Of a stretch of 64,000 nucleotides of DNA, positions 45,029 through 53,585 are shown one piece after another; position 1 is the stretch's first letter; every line of letters starts with the position of its first letter. Under the pieces are notes generated by a model. The model was given only the letters and a program-made list of their open reading frames with translations. It did not search any database and had not been told where the DNA came from. The translations under genes were made by a program, and so were the position numbers. Source of the stretch: Pseudomonas sp. Leaf48 (GTDB taxonomy: Bacteria; Pseudomonadota; Gammaproteobacteria; Pseudomonadales; Pseudomonadaceae); assembly GCF_001421885.1 (NCBI RefSeq), contig NZ_LMLH01000028.1, positions 564,129 to 628,128 of the forward strand. Direction: 5' to 3'.

Positions 45029-45919
45029 ATGTCGCAAGGTTCTGCTGCGCGCTATCCGCTGGTGCTGGTCCCGGGAATGCTCGGGTTTGTCCGTCTGCTG
45101 CTCTATCCGTACTGGTACGGGATCGTCGAGGCGCTGCGCCGTAATGGTGCGGTGGTGTTTGCGGTGCAGGTCTCACCGCTCAATTCCACCGAGGTGCGTG
45201 GCGAGCAGTTGCTAACTCACATCGACGAAATCCTCCGGGAAACCGGAGCCGCCAGGGTCAATCTGATCGGCCACAGCCAAGGCTCACTGACTGCCCGCTA
45301 TGCCGCGGCCAAGCGCCCGGACCTGGTCGCATCGGTCACTTCGGTGGCGGGGCCGAATCATGGCTCGGAGCTGGCGGACTATCTGCACAAACACTACCCC
45401 CATGACAGCGTCAAAGGCCGGCTGATGAGTTTCCTGCTACGGCTGATCGCCTCGTTGATGGGCCTGCTGGAAACCGGCTATCGCGGGCCGAAGCTGCCGG
45501 TGGACATACATGCCTCCCATCACTCCCTCACCACCGAAGGCGTGGCGCTGTTCAACCAGCGTTATCCACAGGGATTGCCTGATACCTGGGGCGGGCAAGG
45601 GCCGGAGGAGGTCAATGGCGTACGCTATTACTCATGGTCCGGCACCTTGCAGCCGGGCAAGACCGACAAGGGGCGCAACCTGTTTGACGGTACCAACCGC
45701 AGTTGCCGGTTGTTCGCCAAAACCTTCGTCCGTGAAGCCGGGCATTGTGATGGTATGGTCGGGCGCTACAGCTCGCACCTTGGGACGGTGATTGGTGACG
45801 AGTATCCGCTGGATCACTTCGATATCGTCAATCAATCGTTGGGACTGGTGGGCAAGGGGGCGGACCCGATCAGGTTGTTTGTCGAGCATGCGGCACGATT
45901 GCAGGCAGCCGGTGTTTAA
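45029..45919 (+). CDS. Triacylglycerol lipase/esterase, alpha/beta hydrolase of the Pseudomonas lipase family
   Basis: A 296-residue lipase of the family I type: oxyanion region PLVLVPGMLGF, nucleophile Ser83 (GHSQGS), acid Asp241 (HCDGMVG) and His263 (LDHFDIVNQ). Unlike secreted LipA it has no signal peptide in the chosen frame (ATG at 45029, AAGGAT upstream), and no lipase foldase gene follows, so it probably acts in the cytoplasm. Confidence 0.85.
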   Translation: MSQGSAARYPLVLVPGMLGFVRLLLYPYWYGIVEALRRNGAVVFAVQVSPLNSTEVRGEQLLTHIDEILRETGAARVNLIGHSQGSLTARYAAAKRPDLVASVTSVAGPNHGSELADYLHKHYPHDSVKGRLMSFLLRLIASLMGLLETGYRGPKLPVDIHASHHSLTTEGVALFNQRYPQGLPDTWGGQGPEEVNGVRYYSWSGTLQPGKTDKGRNLFDGTNRSCRLFAKTFVREAGHCDGMVGRYSSHLGTVIGDEYPLDHFDIVNQSLGLVGKGADPIRLFVEHAARLQAAGV

Positions 45920-45937
45920 CAGGAAGACGGCGATGCG

Positions 45938-46831
45938 TCAGGTCAGGCTAACGCTGACCTTGCGGCCTAATACAGTGGTCCAGCGCTCAGAAAGAATCAC
46001 CCCGCCCAGGGTCAACATCCCCCCCACCAAGTGATACATCGCCAGCTGCTCATGCAGCACCACCGCCGCAATCAGCGCGGTAATCAACGGCAGCAAATTG
46101 AAAAACAAGGTGGTCCGGCTCGGCCCCAGGCGTATCACGGCCTGCATCCAGGCCAGCGGGGCAACCATCGAAGCCAGCAGGCAGGCGTACAGCACCAGCG
46201 GAGTGTTCTGCAGGGTCAAGCCGGCCTTCTCTGAGAAAAGGAACAGCGGAAACAACACCACCACCGCTACCAGCACCTGCAAATACAGGAGTACCAGCGG
46301 CGGCAGTTTCAGCTGCCACTTCTTCAGCAACGTGCTGTAGACCGCATAGGCCAGGGTGGCGATCAGCATCATTGCGTCGCCGAGGTTTACCCCGTGCTCC
46401 AGTAGCGTGTCGAGGCTGCCCGAGGACACCACCACCAGCACACCGGCGAACGACAACACGGCACCCGCCAGCGCGCCGATGGTCAGGCGCTGACCGAGGC
46501 TGATGATTGCCATGGCCAATGACATAAGTGGCATCAGCGACAGGATAATGCCCATGTTCGTGGCCGAAGTGAGGCTTGCGGCGAAGTAGGCCAGGCTCTG
46601 GTAGACGGCCATGCCGAGAACGCCGAGGACAAAGACCTTGCCCAGGTTCGGGCGGATCGCCGGCCAATGGTTCAGCACTGGCTTGAGCATGAAGGGGGTG
46701 AACAGCAGGCCGGCGAGCAGCCAGCGGTAGAAGCCGATCTCGGCGGGGAAGATCGCCCCGGCTGACATCTTGGTGATCACGGTGTTGCCGGCCCAAATGA
46801 AAATGGCCAGCAGGGGATAAGCGTATTGCAT
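45938..46831 (-). CDS. EamA-family (DMT superfamily) transporter
   Basis: A 297-residue inner-membrane protein with ten predicted spans in two EamA repeats (about 1-137 and 148-290). Such proteins export small metabolites or amino acids. The ATG at 46831 is chosen (MQYAYPLLAIFIWAGNTVI). It is divergent from an AraC-family gene across a perfect 10-bp inverted repeat, suggesting control by that regulator. Confidence 0.88.
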   Translation of the reverse strand: MQYAYPLLAIFIWAGNTVITKMSAGAIFPAEIGFYRWLLAGLLFTPFMLKPVLNHWPAIRPNLGKVFVLGVLGMAVYQSLAYFAASLTSATNMGIILSLMPLMSLAMAIISLGQRLTIGALAGAVLSFAGVLVVVSSGSLDTLLEHGVNLGDAMMLIATLAYAVYSTLLKKWQLKLPPLVLLYLQVLVAVVVLFPLFLFSEKAGLTLQNTPLVLYACLLASMVAPLAWMQAVIRLGPSRTTLFFNLLPLITALIAAVVLHEQLAMYHLVGGMLTLGGVILSERWTTVLGRKVSVSLT

Positions 46832-46869
46832 GGGAAAAACCAGAACGTTAATGAGGGGCAATTATCCGC

Positions 46870-46905
46870 TTGTCTGGATACAAGCCTATACTTCTATCCA
46901 GACAA
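46870..46905. promoter_or_regulatory. Inverted repeat operator between the EamA transporter and AraC regulator genes
   Basis: TTGTCTGGAT (46870-46879) and ATCCAGACAA (46896-46905) are perfect inverted copies 16 bp apart, centred in the roughly 96-bp gap between the divergent starts. A 26-bp centre-to-centre spacing lets two regulators bind on nearly the same helix face. Confidence 0.75.
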
Positions 46906-46927
46906 CCCGCCCCTGATTTCGGACAGC

Positions 46928-47722
46928 ATGAACAGTAAGCACATCGACCTGCTGGATTTCAGCGAATTGCCGACCCCGGTATATTTCCGCTATGCCGATT
47001 TCGAAACCCACGAATACGCCTCGGCACACCGCCACCCCTGGGGGACCCTGGAGTATTCGGCCAACGGCGTGTTGCACATGGAAATCGGCAGCAGCCGGTT
47101 CATGTCGCCACCGCAATATGCAGTGTGGGTACCACCCGAGACCGAGCACAGTTTCTACAGTAACCAGCCAATCAACTATCGCGCCGTGTGTCTGGCGCCG
47201 ACCCTTTGCCGCGATCTGCCAAAACAGGCCTGCACCCTGGCCATCAGTGACATCCTCAAGGCAATCCTCAAGGACTTCGCGGCCCGCGACGTGAAAATCC
47301 CCGACTGCGATGCGGACCAGCGCCTGGCTCAGGTACTGGTGGATCAACTGCAACAAGCGCCGGTGCACGAGTGTTATTTACCTTACGCCAGCAGCTCCGG
47401 ATTGCTCGGGGTTCTGCAAGCCTTGCAGGCCGAACCGGGCGATAACCGCCCCCTGGCGGAGTGGGCCGCAAGCATTCATGTCAGCGAACGTACGTTGGCG
47501 CGCCAGTTTGTCCGTGAGTTGGGCATGAGTTTTGGTGAGTGGCGCCAGCGCTTGCGCTTTCTGGCGGCCATCGAAGCTCTCGATAGTCATCGCAGCATTC
47601 AGGAAGTGGCTTTCGACATGGGCTACAGCAGTGGCTCGGCGTTTATTGCGATGTTTCAGCGCCAGGCCGGCTGCACGCCGGAGCAATATCGGCGCAGCCA
47701 GCTGGAGAACAGGAAGGCGTAA
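46928..47722 (+). CDS. AraC-family transcriptional regulator with cupin domain
   Basis: A 264-residue regulator: an N-terminal cupin/AraC-binding domain (about 20-125; HRHPWGTLEYSANGVLHMEI, PPETEHSFYSN) and a C-terminal double HTH (about 160-258; LAEWAASIHVSERTLARQFV, EVAFDMGYSSGSAFIAMFQR). I chose the ATG at 46928 (MNSKHIDLLDF). Probably regulates the divergent EamA transporter through the palindrome at 46870. Confidence 0.9.
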   Translation: MNSKHIDLLDFSELPTPVYFRYADFETHEYASAHRHPWGTLEYSANGVLHMEIGSSRFMSPPQYAVWVPPETEHSFYSNQPINYRAVCLAPTLCRDLPKQACTLAISDILKAILKDFAARDVKIPDCDADQRLAQVLVDQLQQAPVHECYLPYASSSGLLGVLQALQAEPGDNRPLAEWAASIHVSERTLARQFVRELGMSFGEWRQRLRFLAAIEALDSHRSIQEVAFDMGYSSGSAFIAMFQRQAGCTPEQYRRSQLENRKA

Positions 47723-47785
47723 CGGGGGTTGTCTACACTCCTAACCATGCTGCCCCCCTTGCTGCTACGACCAGGAGAAAACTCC

Positions 47786-48091
47786 ATGAAGATCTTGCGT
47801 GTCCCGTTGTTGATGATTGGTTTGCTACTGTGCTCCCAGGTTTTCGCCACCACGCCCCAGCAGGAGAAAATGACCACCTGCAACGCCGAAGCTTCTGCAA
47901 AAAGCCTTAAAGGCGATGAACGCAAAGCCTTCATGAGCACTTGCCTGAAGGTGGCACCAGCGGTTGAGGAAGCCGGTACTGCCCTGACCCCTCAGCAAGA
48001 GAAGATGAAGTCCTGCAATGCCGACGCCACCAGAAAAGTCCTCAAGGGCGATGAGCGCAAGGCGTTCATGAGTAGTTGCCTCAAGAAATAA
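47786..48091 (+). CDS. psiF: PsiF-repeat protein (phosphate-starvation-inducible type)
   Basis: A 101-residue precursor with a signal peptide (about 1-22, ending VFA) and two PsiF repeats: TPQQEKMTTCNAEASAKSLK (then GDERKAFMSTCLK) and TPQQEKMKSCNADATRKVLK (then GDERKAFMSSCLKK). Two cysteines per repeat are consistent with periplasmic disulphides. The ATG at 47786 has AGGAGAA upstream. No Pho box was found upstream, so phosphate control is not shown here. Confidence 0.88.
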   Translation: MKILRVPLLMIGLLLCSQVFATTPQQEKMTTCNAEASAKSLKGDERKAFMSTCLKVAPAVEEAGTALTPQQEKMKSCNADATRKVLKGDERKAFMSSCLKK

Positions 48092-48237
48092 AGCCAGGCG
48101 CGAAGATGCGGGGGACGGTCAGGGGGCGAGTGCATTTACTTGAACCCCGACAAAGGTCGACCCACACAATCCCTAGTGCTCACAAGGGATCGCTGGCAGA
48201 CTGCCAATCCTTTTTACGCCGTTTGTTTTGAGGCTGT

Positions 48238-49251
48238 ATGCCAACGTTTTCTCAGCGACAAATCTTGCTGGTCATCAGCTGGGTCATCATTTTTGGCGGG
48301 CTTCTACTGGTCCTGCCCCTGCGGTTGCTGCCCAGCTTGCTGGCCGGGTTGCTGGTTTTCGAACTGGTCAACATGCTCACCCCGCAATTGCAGCGGCTGA
48401 TCGAGGGCCGGCGTGCGCGCTGGCTCGCGGTGGCGTTACTGGGAACCTTGATTGTCAGCGTGCTGACGCTGATCTTTGCCGGCGCCTTCAGCTTTCTGCT
48501 GCACGAGGCGGAAAACCCGGGTGCTTCGCTCGACAAGTTCATGGGGGTGGTTGATCGCGCGCGCGGACAGTTACCGCCGTTCATCGACGCTTATCTGCCG
48601 GCCAGCGCCGCCGAATTCCGCGTGGCGATTGGCGAGTGGGTGAGCAAGCACCTCAGCGATCTGCAATTGGTCGGCAAGGATGCAGCGCACATGTTCGTGA
48701 CGTTGCTGATCGGCATGGTGCTGGGTGCGATCATTGCCTTGCAGCGAGTGCCTGATCTGACCAAACGCAAGCCGTTGGCCGCTGCACTGTTCGATCGGCT
48801 GCACCTGCTGGTTCAGGCGTTTCGCAACATCGTGTTTGCCCAGATCAAGATCTCCCTGCTCAACACCTTCTTCACCGGTATCTTCCTGGCGGTCGTGCTG
48901 CCGATGTTCGGCATCAAGCTGCCGTTGACCAAGACCCTGATCGTGCTGACCTTCCTGCTCGGCCTGTTGCCGGTGATTGGTAACCTGATGTCGAACACCC
49001 TGATCACTATCGTCGGGATGTCCCTGTCGATCTGGGTCGCCATGGCCGCGCTGGGTTACCTGATTTTTATCCACAAGCTTGAATACTTCCTCAATGCACG
49101 CATTGTCGGCGGGCAGATCAGTGCCAAGTCGTGGGAGTTGCTGTTGGCAATGCTGGTGTTCGAGGCCGCGTTCGGCCTGCCGGGGGTGGTGGCGGGGCCG
49201 ATTTACTACGCTTATCTGAAGAGTGAGTTGAAGCAGGTGGGAATGGTTTGA
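48238..49251 (+). CDS. AI-2E family transporter (PerM-like permease)
   Basis: A 337-residue protein with about eight membrane spans, with the family block TLIVLTFLLGLLPVIGNLMS and the C-terminal EAAFGLPGVVAGPIYYAYLK. Family members include AI-2 exporter TqsA and Na+/H+-linked permeases; the substrate cannot be told from sequence. ATG at 48238. Confidence 0.85.
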   Translation: MPTFSQRQILLVISWVIIFGGLLLVLPLRLLPSLLAGLLVFELVNMLTPQLQRLIEGRRARWLAVALLGTLIVSVLTLIFAGAFSFLLHEAENPGASLDKFMGVVDRARGQLPPFIDAYLPASAAEFRVAIGEWVSKHLSDLQLVGKDAAHMFVTLLIGMVLGAIIALQRVPDLTKRKPLAAALFDRLHLLVQAFRNIVFAQIKISLLNTFFTGIFLAVVLPMFGIKLPLTKTLIVLTFLLGLLPVIGNLMSNTLITIVGMSLSIWVAMAALGYLIFIHKLEYFLNARIVGGQISAKSWELLLAMLVFEAAFGLPGVVAGPIYYAYLKSELKQVGMV

Positions 49252-49268
49252 TCTGCTGTTGATCTGAT

Positions 49269-49400
49269 TGTGGCGAGGGGGCTTGCCCCCGTTCGGTTGC
49301 GCAGCAACCGCAGTCAGTTGAATCAACACATCTGACGGTATGCGGTGTCTGGTTTCGGGGCTGCTGCGCAGCCCGACGGGGGCAAGCCCCCTCGCCACAG
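49269..49400. repeat. Inverted REP pair, TGTGGCGAGGGGGCTTGCC family
   Basis: TGTGGCGAGGGGGCTTGCCC at 49269 is mirrored by GGGCAAGCCCCCTCGCCACA ending at about 49399, with inner GCGCAGCA arms. It separates the convergent permease and Hsp70 genes. Confidence 0.88.
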
Positions 49401-49409
49401 GGTTGCAGA

Positions 49410-50684
49410 TCAGTCCATGGAGCCGTAGCGTTTTGCAGCCTCGATCGCCAGACCACTGCCGATACTGCCAAAGATGTTCCCTTCCACATGCCGCGCATTC
49501 GGCAGCATCGCCGAGACACTGTTGCGCAAGGCCGGAATCCCGCTCGAACCACCGGTGAAGAACACCGTGTCCACTTGATCGACCCGCACGTTGGCGTCAT
49601 TGAGCAATTGCGTCACGCTGTTGCGCACCCGCTCCAGCAGGTTGTCGATGGCTGATTCGAACAGGGCGCGGCTCAGCTCCACGCTCAGGCCCTCCTCGAT
49701 GCGATCCAGCGGCACATGGCGGTGCTCAGCGTGGGTCAGCTGGATCTTGGTTTCTTCCACTTCCATCGCCAGCCAGTGCCCGGCGCGCTGCTCGATCAGC
49801 TTGAACAGGCGATCGATGCCGCCGGTGTCTTCGATGTCATAGCGCATGCTGCCCAGGGCCAGCTGGGATTTCTGCGAGTACACCGAGTTGATGGTGTGCC
49901 AGGTCGCCAGGTTCATGTGGTGGCTGGTCGGCATGTAGGCACCACTTTTCATCCGGCTGCCGTAGCCGAACAGCGGCATCAGGCCGGCCAGCGAGAGCTG
50001 TTTGTCGAAGTCGGTTCCGCCGATGTGCACGCCGCCGGTGGCGAGGATGTCCTCGTGGCGGTTATCCACAGCCCGGCGCTCCGGCGACAGGCGTACCAGC
50101 GAGAAGTCGGAAGTACCACCGCCGATGTCCACAATCAGGACAAGCTCTTCTTTTTCGATGGTCGACTCGTAGTCGAACGCGGCGGCAATCGGTTCGAACT
50201 GGAAAGACACTTCCTTGAAGCCGATCTTGCGGGCCACATCCACCAGGGTGTCTTCGGCTTCCTTGTCGGCCATCGGGTCATCGTCAACGAAAAACACCGG
50301 ACGGCCCAGTACCACTTCTTCGAATTCCCGACCGGCGGCGGCTTCGGCGCGGTTCTTGAGCTGGCCGATGAACAGGCCGAGCAGGTCCTTGAATGGCATG
50401 GCCGTACCCAGGACGCTGGTGTCGTGCTTGATCAGCTTCGAGCCCAGCAGGCTCTTGAGCGAGCGCATCAGGCGGCCTTCGTAGCCCTCCAGGTACTCGT
50501 GCAGCGCCAGCCGGCCGTACACCGGGCGGCGTTCCTCAATGTTGAAGAAGACCACCGAAGGCAGGGTGATCTTGTCGTCCTCCAGCGCGATCAGCGTTTC
50601 CATGCCGGGGCGCAGCCAGCCGACGGTGGAGTTGGACGTGCCAAAGTCGATACCCACGGCACGGGCTGGAGATGCGTTGTTCAT
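49410..50684 (-). CDS. yegD: Hsp70-family protein, YegD-like
   Basis: A 424-residue actin-fold ATPase: phosphate 1 loop VGIDFGTSNSTV, phosphate 2 VDIGGGTSDFSLV, adenosine motif VFFTGGSSGIPALR. It lacks the beta-sandwich substrate-binding domain and lid of DnaK, as YegD does. Role is presumed chaperone-like and is not firmly known. Divergent from cbpA-cbpM, which supply a J-protein and its modulator. Confidence 0.88.
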   Translation of the reverse strand: MNNASPARAVGIDFGTSNSTVGWLRPGMETLIALEDDKITLPSVVFFNIEERRPVYGRLALHEYLEGYEGRLMRSLKSLLGSKLIKHDTSVLGTAMPFKDLLGLFIGQLKNRAEAAAGREFEEVVLGRPVFFVDDDPMADKEAEDTLVDVARKIGFKEVSFQFEPIAAAFDYESTIEKEELVLIVDIGGGTSDFSLVRLSPERRAVDNRHEDILATGGVHIGGTDFDKQLSLAGLMPLFGYGSRMKSGAYMPTSHHMNLATWHTINSVYSQKSQLALGSMRYDIEDTGGIDRLFKLIEQRAGHWLAMEVEETKIQLTHAEHRHVPLDRIEEGLSVELSRALFESAIDNLLERVRNSVTQLLNDANVRVDQVDTVFFTGGSSGIPALRNSVSAMLPNARHVEGNIFGSIGSGLAIEAAKRYGSMD

Positions 50685-50780
50685 GTCTTTCAGGTTCCGG
50701 TTAAAAAACGGCCGCGCAGTGTATGTCAGAGTGCGACAGATTCGAAGGCCGACTATCTGCTAAATCTCGCAGCGCTATGT

Positions 50781-50808
50781 CTTGAAAGACGCGTCGACAC
50801 CCCCAAAC
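50781..50808 (+). promoter_or_regulatory. Candidate sigma-32 (heat-shock) promoter upstream of cbpA
   Basis: CTTGAAA (50781-50787), 13-bp spacer, CCCCAAAC (50801-50808) approximates the RpoH consensus CTTGAAA-N13-15-CCCCATNT. The -10 half is imperfect and the start codon is 172 bp away. Confidence 0.4.
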
Positions 50809-50980
50809 TACCCTGCATCAACCGGACAGCCGCGCGACTGCTCGCAAGAAGCACCGCCTGCTGCCGATAAACTTCTTCTGCGCCGGCCGGTCACAACATT
50901 GAGATCGGGCAGACCAAAGGCTGCAAACAAGCGCATGCTGTGGCCTGTGGCGCGATTTTTAACGGATGGTGATTCCCGCG

Positions 50981-51928
50981 ATGGATTTCAAAGACTATTA
51001 CAAGATTCTCGGTGTGGAACCGACAGCGGACGACAAGGCGATCAAGGCCGCCTATCGCAAGCTGGCGCGCAAATACCACCCGGATGTCAGCAAGGAAAAG
51101 GACGCCGAAGCCAAGTTCAAGGATGCCTCGGAAGCCTATGAAGCACTGAAAAGTGCCGACAAACGCGCCGAATACGATGACTTGCGCCGCTATGGCCAGC
51201 ACGGTCAGCCGTTCCAGGGGCCACCGGGCTGGCAGAGCCGTGGTGGTTTCGGTGGCGGTGGTCAGGATACGGGCGATTTCTCGGACTTTTTCAGTTCGAT
51301 CTTCGGCAACCGTGGCCCTGGTTTTGGTGGTGGTGAACAGTCACGTCGCAGCACTGGACGTCGAGGGCAAGACGTGGAAATGGAACTTGGGGTTTTTCTC
51401 GAAGAAACACTGTCGACCGAATCGAAGAAAGTCACCTTCCAGGTGCCGCAGTACAACGCGGCCGGCCAGCATGTGAGCAACACCAGCAAAAGCCTGAACG
51501 TGAAGATTCCGGCCGGCGTGACCGATGGCGAACGCATCCGCCTCAAAGGGCAGGGCGCCCCGGGTGTCGGTGGCGGCGCCAATGGCGACCTGTACCTGAC
51601 GATCCGTTTTGCGCCGCATCCGAAATACGATGTCGAAGGCGAAAACCTGATCATCACCCTGCCGCTGGCACCGTGGGAGCTGGCCCTGGGCGCTGAAGTC
51701 GCGGTGCCGACCCTGACTGGCAAGATCAACCTCAAGGTCCCGGCCGGCAGCCAGAATGGCCAGCGCATGCGCGCCAAGGGCCATGGCCTGATGAACAAGG
51801 CTGGCGAGCGCGGTTATCTGTTTGTGCAGTTGAAGGCGGTTATGCCGAAGAAATCGGACGACGACATCAAGGCCCTGTGGCAGGAACTGGCGAAAAAAGC
51901 CGCATTCGATCCAAGAGAGAACTTTTGA
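50981..51928 (+). CDS. cbpA: Curved-DNA-binding protein CbpA (DnaJ-type co-chaperone)
   Basis: A 315-residue type-B J-protein: J domain 1-70 with HPD at 33-35, a Gly/Phe-rich linker (about 75-125), and the two C-terminal beta domains without a zinc centre. It stimulates Hsp70 and binds curved DNA. I chose the ATG at 50981 (MDFKDYYKILGV). Followed after 26 nt by its modulator cbpM. Confidence 0.94.
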   Translation: MDFKDYYKILGVEPTADDKAIKAAYRKLARKYHPDVSKEKDAEAKFKDASEAYEALKSADKRAEYDDLRRYGQHGQPFQGPPGWQSRGGFGGGGQDTGDFSDFFSSIFGNRGPGFGGGEQSRRSTGRRGQDVEMELGVFLEETLSTESKKVTFQVPQYNAAGQHVSNTSKSLNVKIPAGVTDGERIRLKGQGAPGVGGGANGDLYLTIRFAPHPKYDVEGENLIITLPLAPWELALGAEVAVPTLTGKINLKVPAGSQNGQRMRAKGHGLMNKAGERGYLFVQLKAVMPKKSDDDIKALWQELAKKAAFDPRENF

Positions 51929-51954
51929 CCCTATAGAACAAGGAGTCACTGACC

Positions 51955-52260
51955 ATGAGCAGCCCCCTGATCGTTCAACTGGACCTGGCCGAATTCTGCG
52001 AGGCGACCGAGCTGTCGGACGTCTACGTGATCGAAATCGTCGAGCACGGCATCCTCGAACCTCAGGGCACCCTGCCCAAGGATTGGCGCTTCACCGACTA
52101 CGAACTGACCTTGGCCAAACGCGCCGCCAAGCTGCGGCGCGATCTGGAACTGGAATGGGAAGGGGTTGCGCTGGCGCTGGATCTGCTTGAGGAGGTCCAG
52201 CAGTTGCGGGCGGAGAACCGGATGTTGAGGCAGCGGTTGGGGCGGTTGGTTGTTGAGTAA
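51955..52260 (+). CDS. cbpM: Chaperone modulator CbpM
   Basis: A 101-residue MerR-like helical protein (LDLAEFCEATELSDVYVIEI, VEHGILEPQG) ending in a coiled coil (about 65-100). It binds the CbpA J domain and blocks its co-chaperone and DNA-binding activities. AAGGAG upstream of the ATG. Pairing with cbpA is the usual operon. Confidence 0.92.
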   Translation: MSSPLIVQLDLAEFCEATELSDVYVIEIVEHGILEPQGTLPKDWRFTDYELTLAKRAAKLRRDLELEWEGVALALDLLEEVQQLRAENRMLRQRLGRLVVE

Positions 52261-52459
52261 TCAATCCTCGCACGCCACTCTGACAGGCAAGGCTATGGCC
52301 TGAAGCGGTAGGTACCTTACTCATATCACATTTCACGTTAACGGCTTAACAAGGATCGTACTGACGCTTCCTTCGTCTCAAATCATTGACTCTTGCGTAT
52401 GTCACTCATTTTCACCTTTTCAGTACTACTTTGCGTGAACGTCCCGTCAGGATTTCTAT

Positions 52460-53467
52460 TTACTCTGTATGTACGGATGACCCCACCGGGTAGCTGTCTT
52501 GATGATGGAATGGGAGGAAAAATAGAATCAGACGCAGGAGCAGGACGAGGAGGAATAGGGGGAGGCGTGTGTACCCGGCTCGTACTTGAAGTTGCGTTAC
52601 TGGTTGGGGCTTTGGAGGCGTGACATAGACGTTGGCCCGATTGTTGGGTCGGGGGCTTTCCAGCGTTCTATATCCTTTTTGTTTCGAACTGGAACCACCG
52701 CCACCGAAGCCTCTGGTGTTAATTTGCTCGCCGTTCGGTCCATAAGTTGTGTAGGTGGAGCCTCTACGTGGAGAGTGCGGGCTGCCGCCGGATATCGGAG
52801 GGGAATAATTTACGCGCGCAGGTCGGGGCGAACCTGCACCGGCAATCGCATGTATAGCCGCAATCGTTGCTGCGGTCGCATTGCCATTGCCGGTCGGGCG
52901 TGTTGCGTTGGGGAGAGTGATGTCAGGATCATTGTATTTCATTCCTGACGTTGCTGACGTTGCTGACGGTGCTGATGAGGCAATCGCCGCACCTATTTCT
53001 GCGAACGCTTTAAGTGCCCCGATTTTGGTCGGATCCCTTCGACCCGATGTCGCTATAAAATCAGGGCCACCCAAGAAGAAATCCAACCCGCGAAGTATGG
53101 TTTTCCAGCCGAAATGCCCCGTCGGATCGGTAAAGTTCACCGGGTCACCCACGCAATACATGTAAGCATTCAACCCTCCGCCCCCAAACGGACTCCAGCT
53201 ATCCGGGCTATGAAACCGCATCAGTTTCGGGTTGTACGCGCGGTAGCCATTGCCCAGTAAATACCAGCCAATGTTCGTTTCGCGCAGTTCGCCGTTGAAG
53301 CCCAGGCGTGTGGCAACCTCCTGTCGTGCGGACTGCTCGCCGTAGACGGAATAGGCAATAGGGTTTGGCCTGCTTCCGGCGATTTCGGCGATCACGGAAT
53401 TACTGGCGTCGGTGGCAAGCAGGATGGCGCGGGATTGGCGTTGATCATCAGTGATTGTGCGGGGCAT
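52460..53467 (-). CDS. Mini-Rhs protein: solitary Rhs core with variable hydrophobic C-terminus
   Basis: A 335-residue protein. Residues about 19-118 are the RHS repeat-associated core (IAYSVYGEQ, LLGNGYRAYNPKLMRFHSPD, GDPVNFTDPTGHFGW), ending at the DPTG junction (114-117) after which Rhs toxins carry their variable tip. The long YD-repeat shell is absent. The tail (118-335) is Gly/Ser/Pro-rich and ends with a strongly hydrophobic segment at about 302-320. The ATG at 53467 has AAGAAGG upstream. No signal peptide, and no immunity-sized gene downstream (only 199 bp to cbpM). Similar short Rhs-core proteins are frequent in fluorescent pseudomonads; their role is unknown. Confidence 0.8.
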   Translation of the reverse strand: MPRTITDDQRQSRAILLATDASNSVIAEIAGSRPNPIAYSVYGEQSARQEVATRLGFNGELRETNIGWYLLGNGYRAYNPKLMRFHSPDSWSPFGGGGLNAYMYCVGDPVNFTDPTGHFGWKTILRGLDFFLGGPDFIATSGRRDPTKIGALKAFAEIGAAIASSAPSATSATSGMKYNDPDITLPNATRPTGNGNATAATIAAIHAIAGAGSPRPARVNYSPPISGGSPHSPRRGSTYTTYGPNGEQINTRGFGGGGSSSKQKGYRTLESPRPNNRANVYVTPPKPQPVTQLQVRAGYTRLPLFLLVLLLRLILFFLPFHHQDSYPVGSSVHTE

Positions 53468-53585
53468 GGCGAAGCCTTCTTTAAGAGATCGGCGTTGCAA
53501 TGCACTCATTCTGACGTTGTCATTGAGCTTGTTGTACTAGCAGAACTGATAGTGCGGCGAATCTCCAGGAGCTGTGTGGGAGCTC

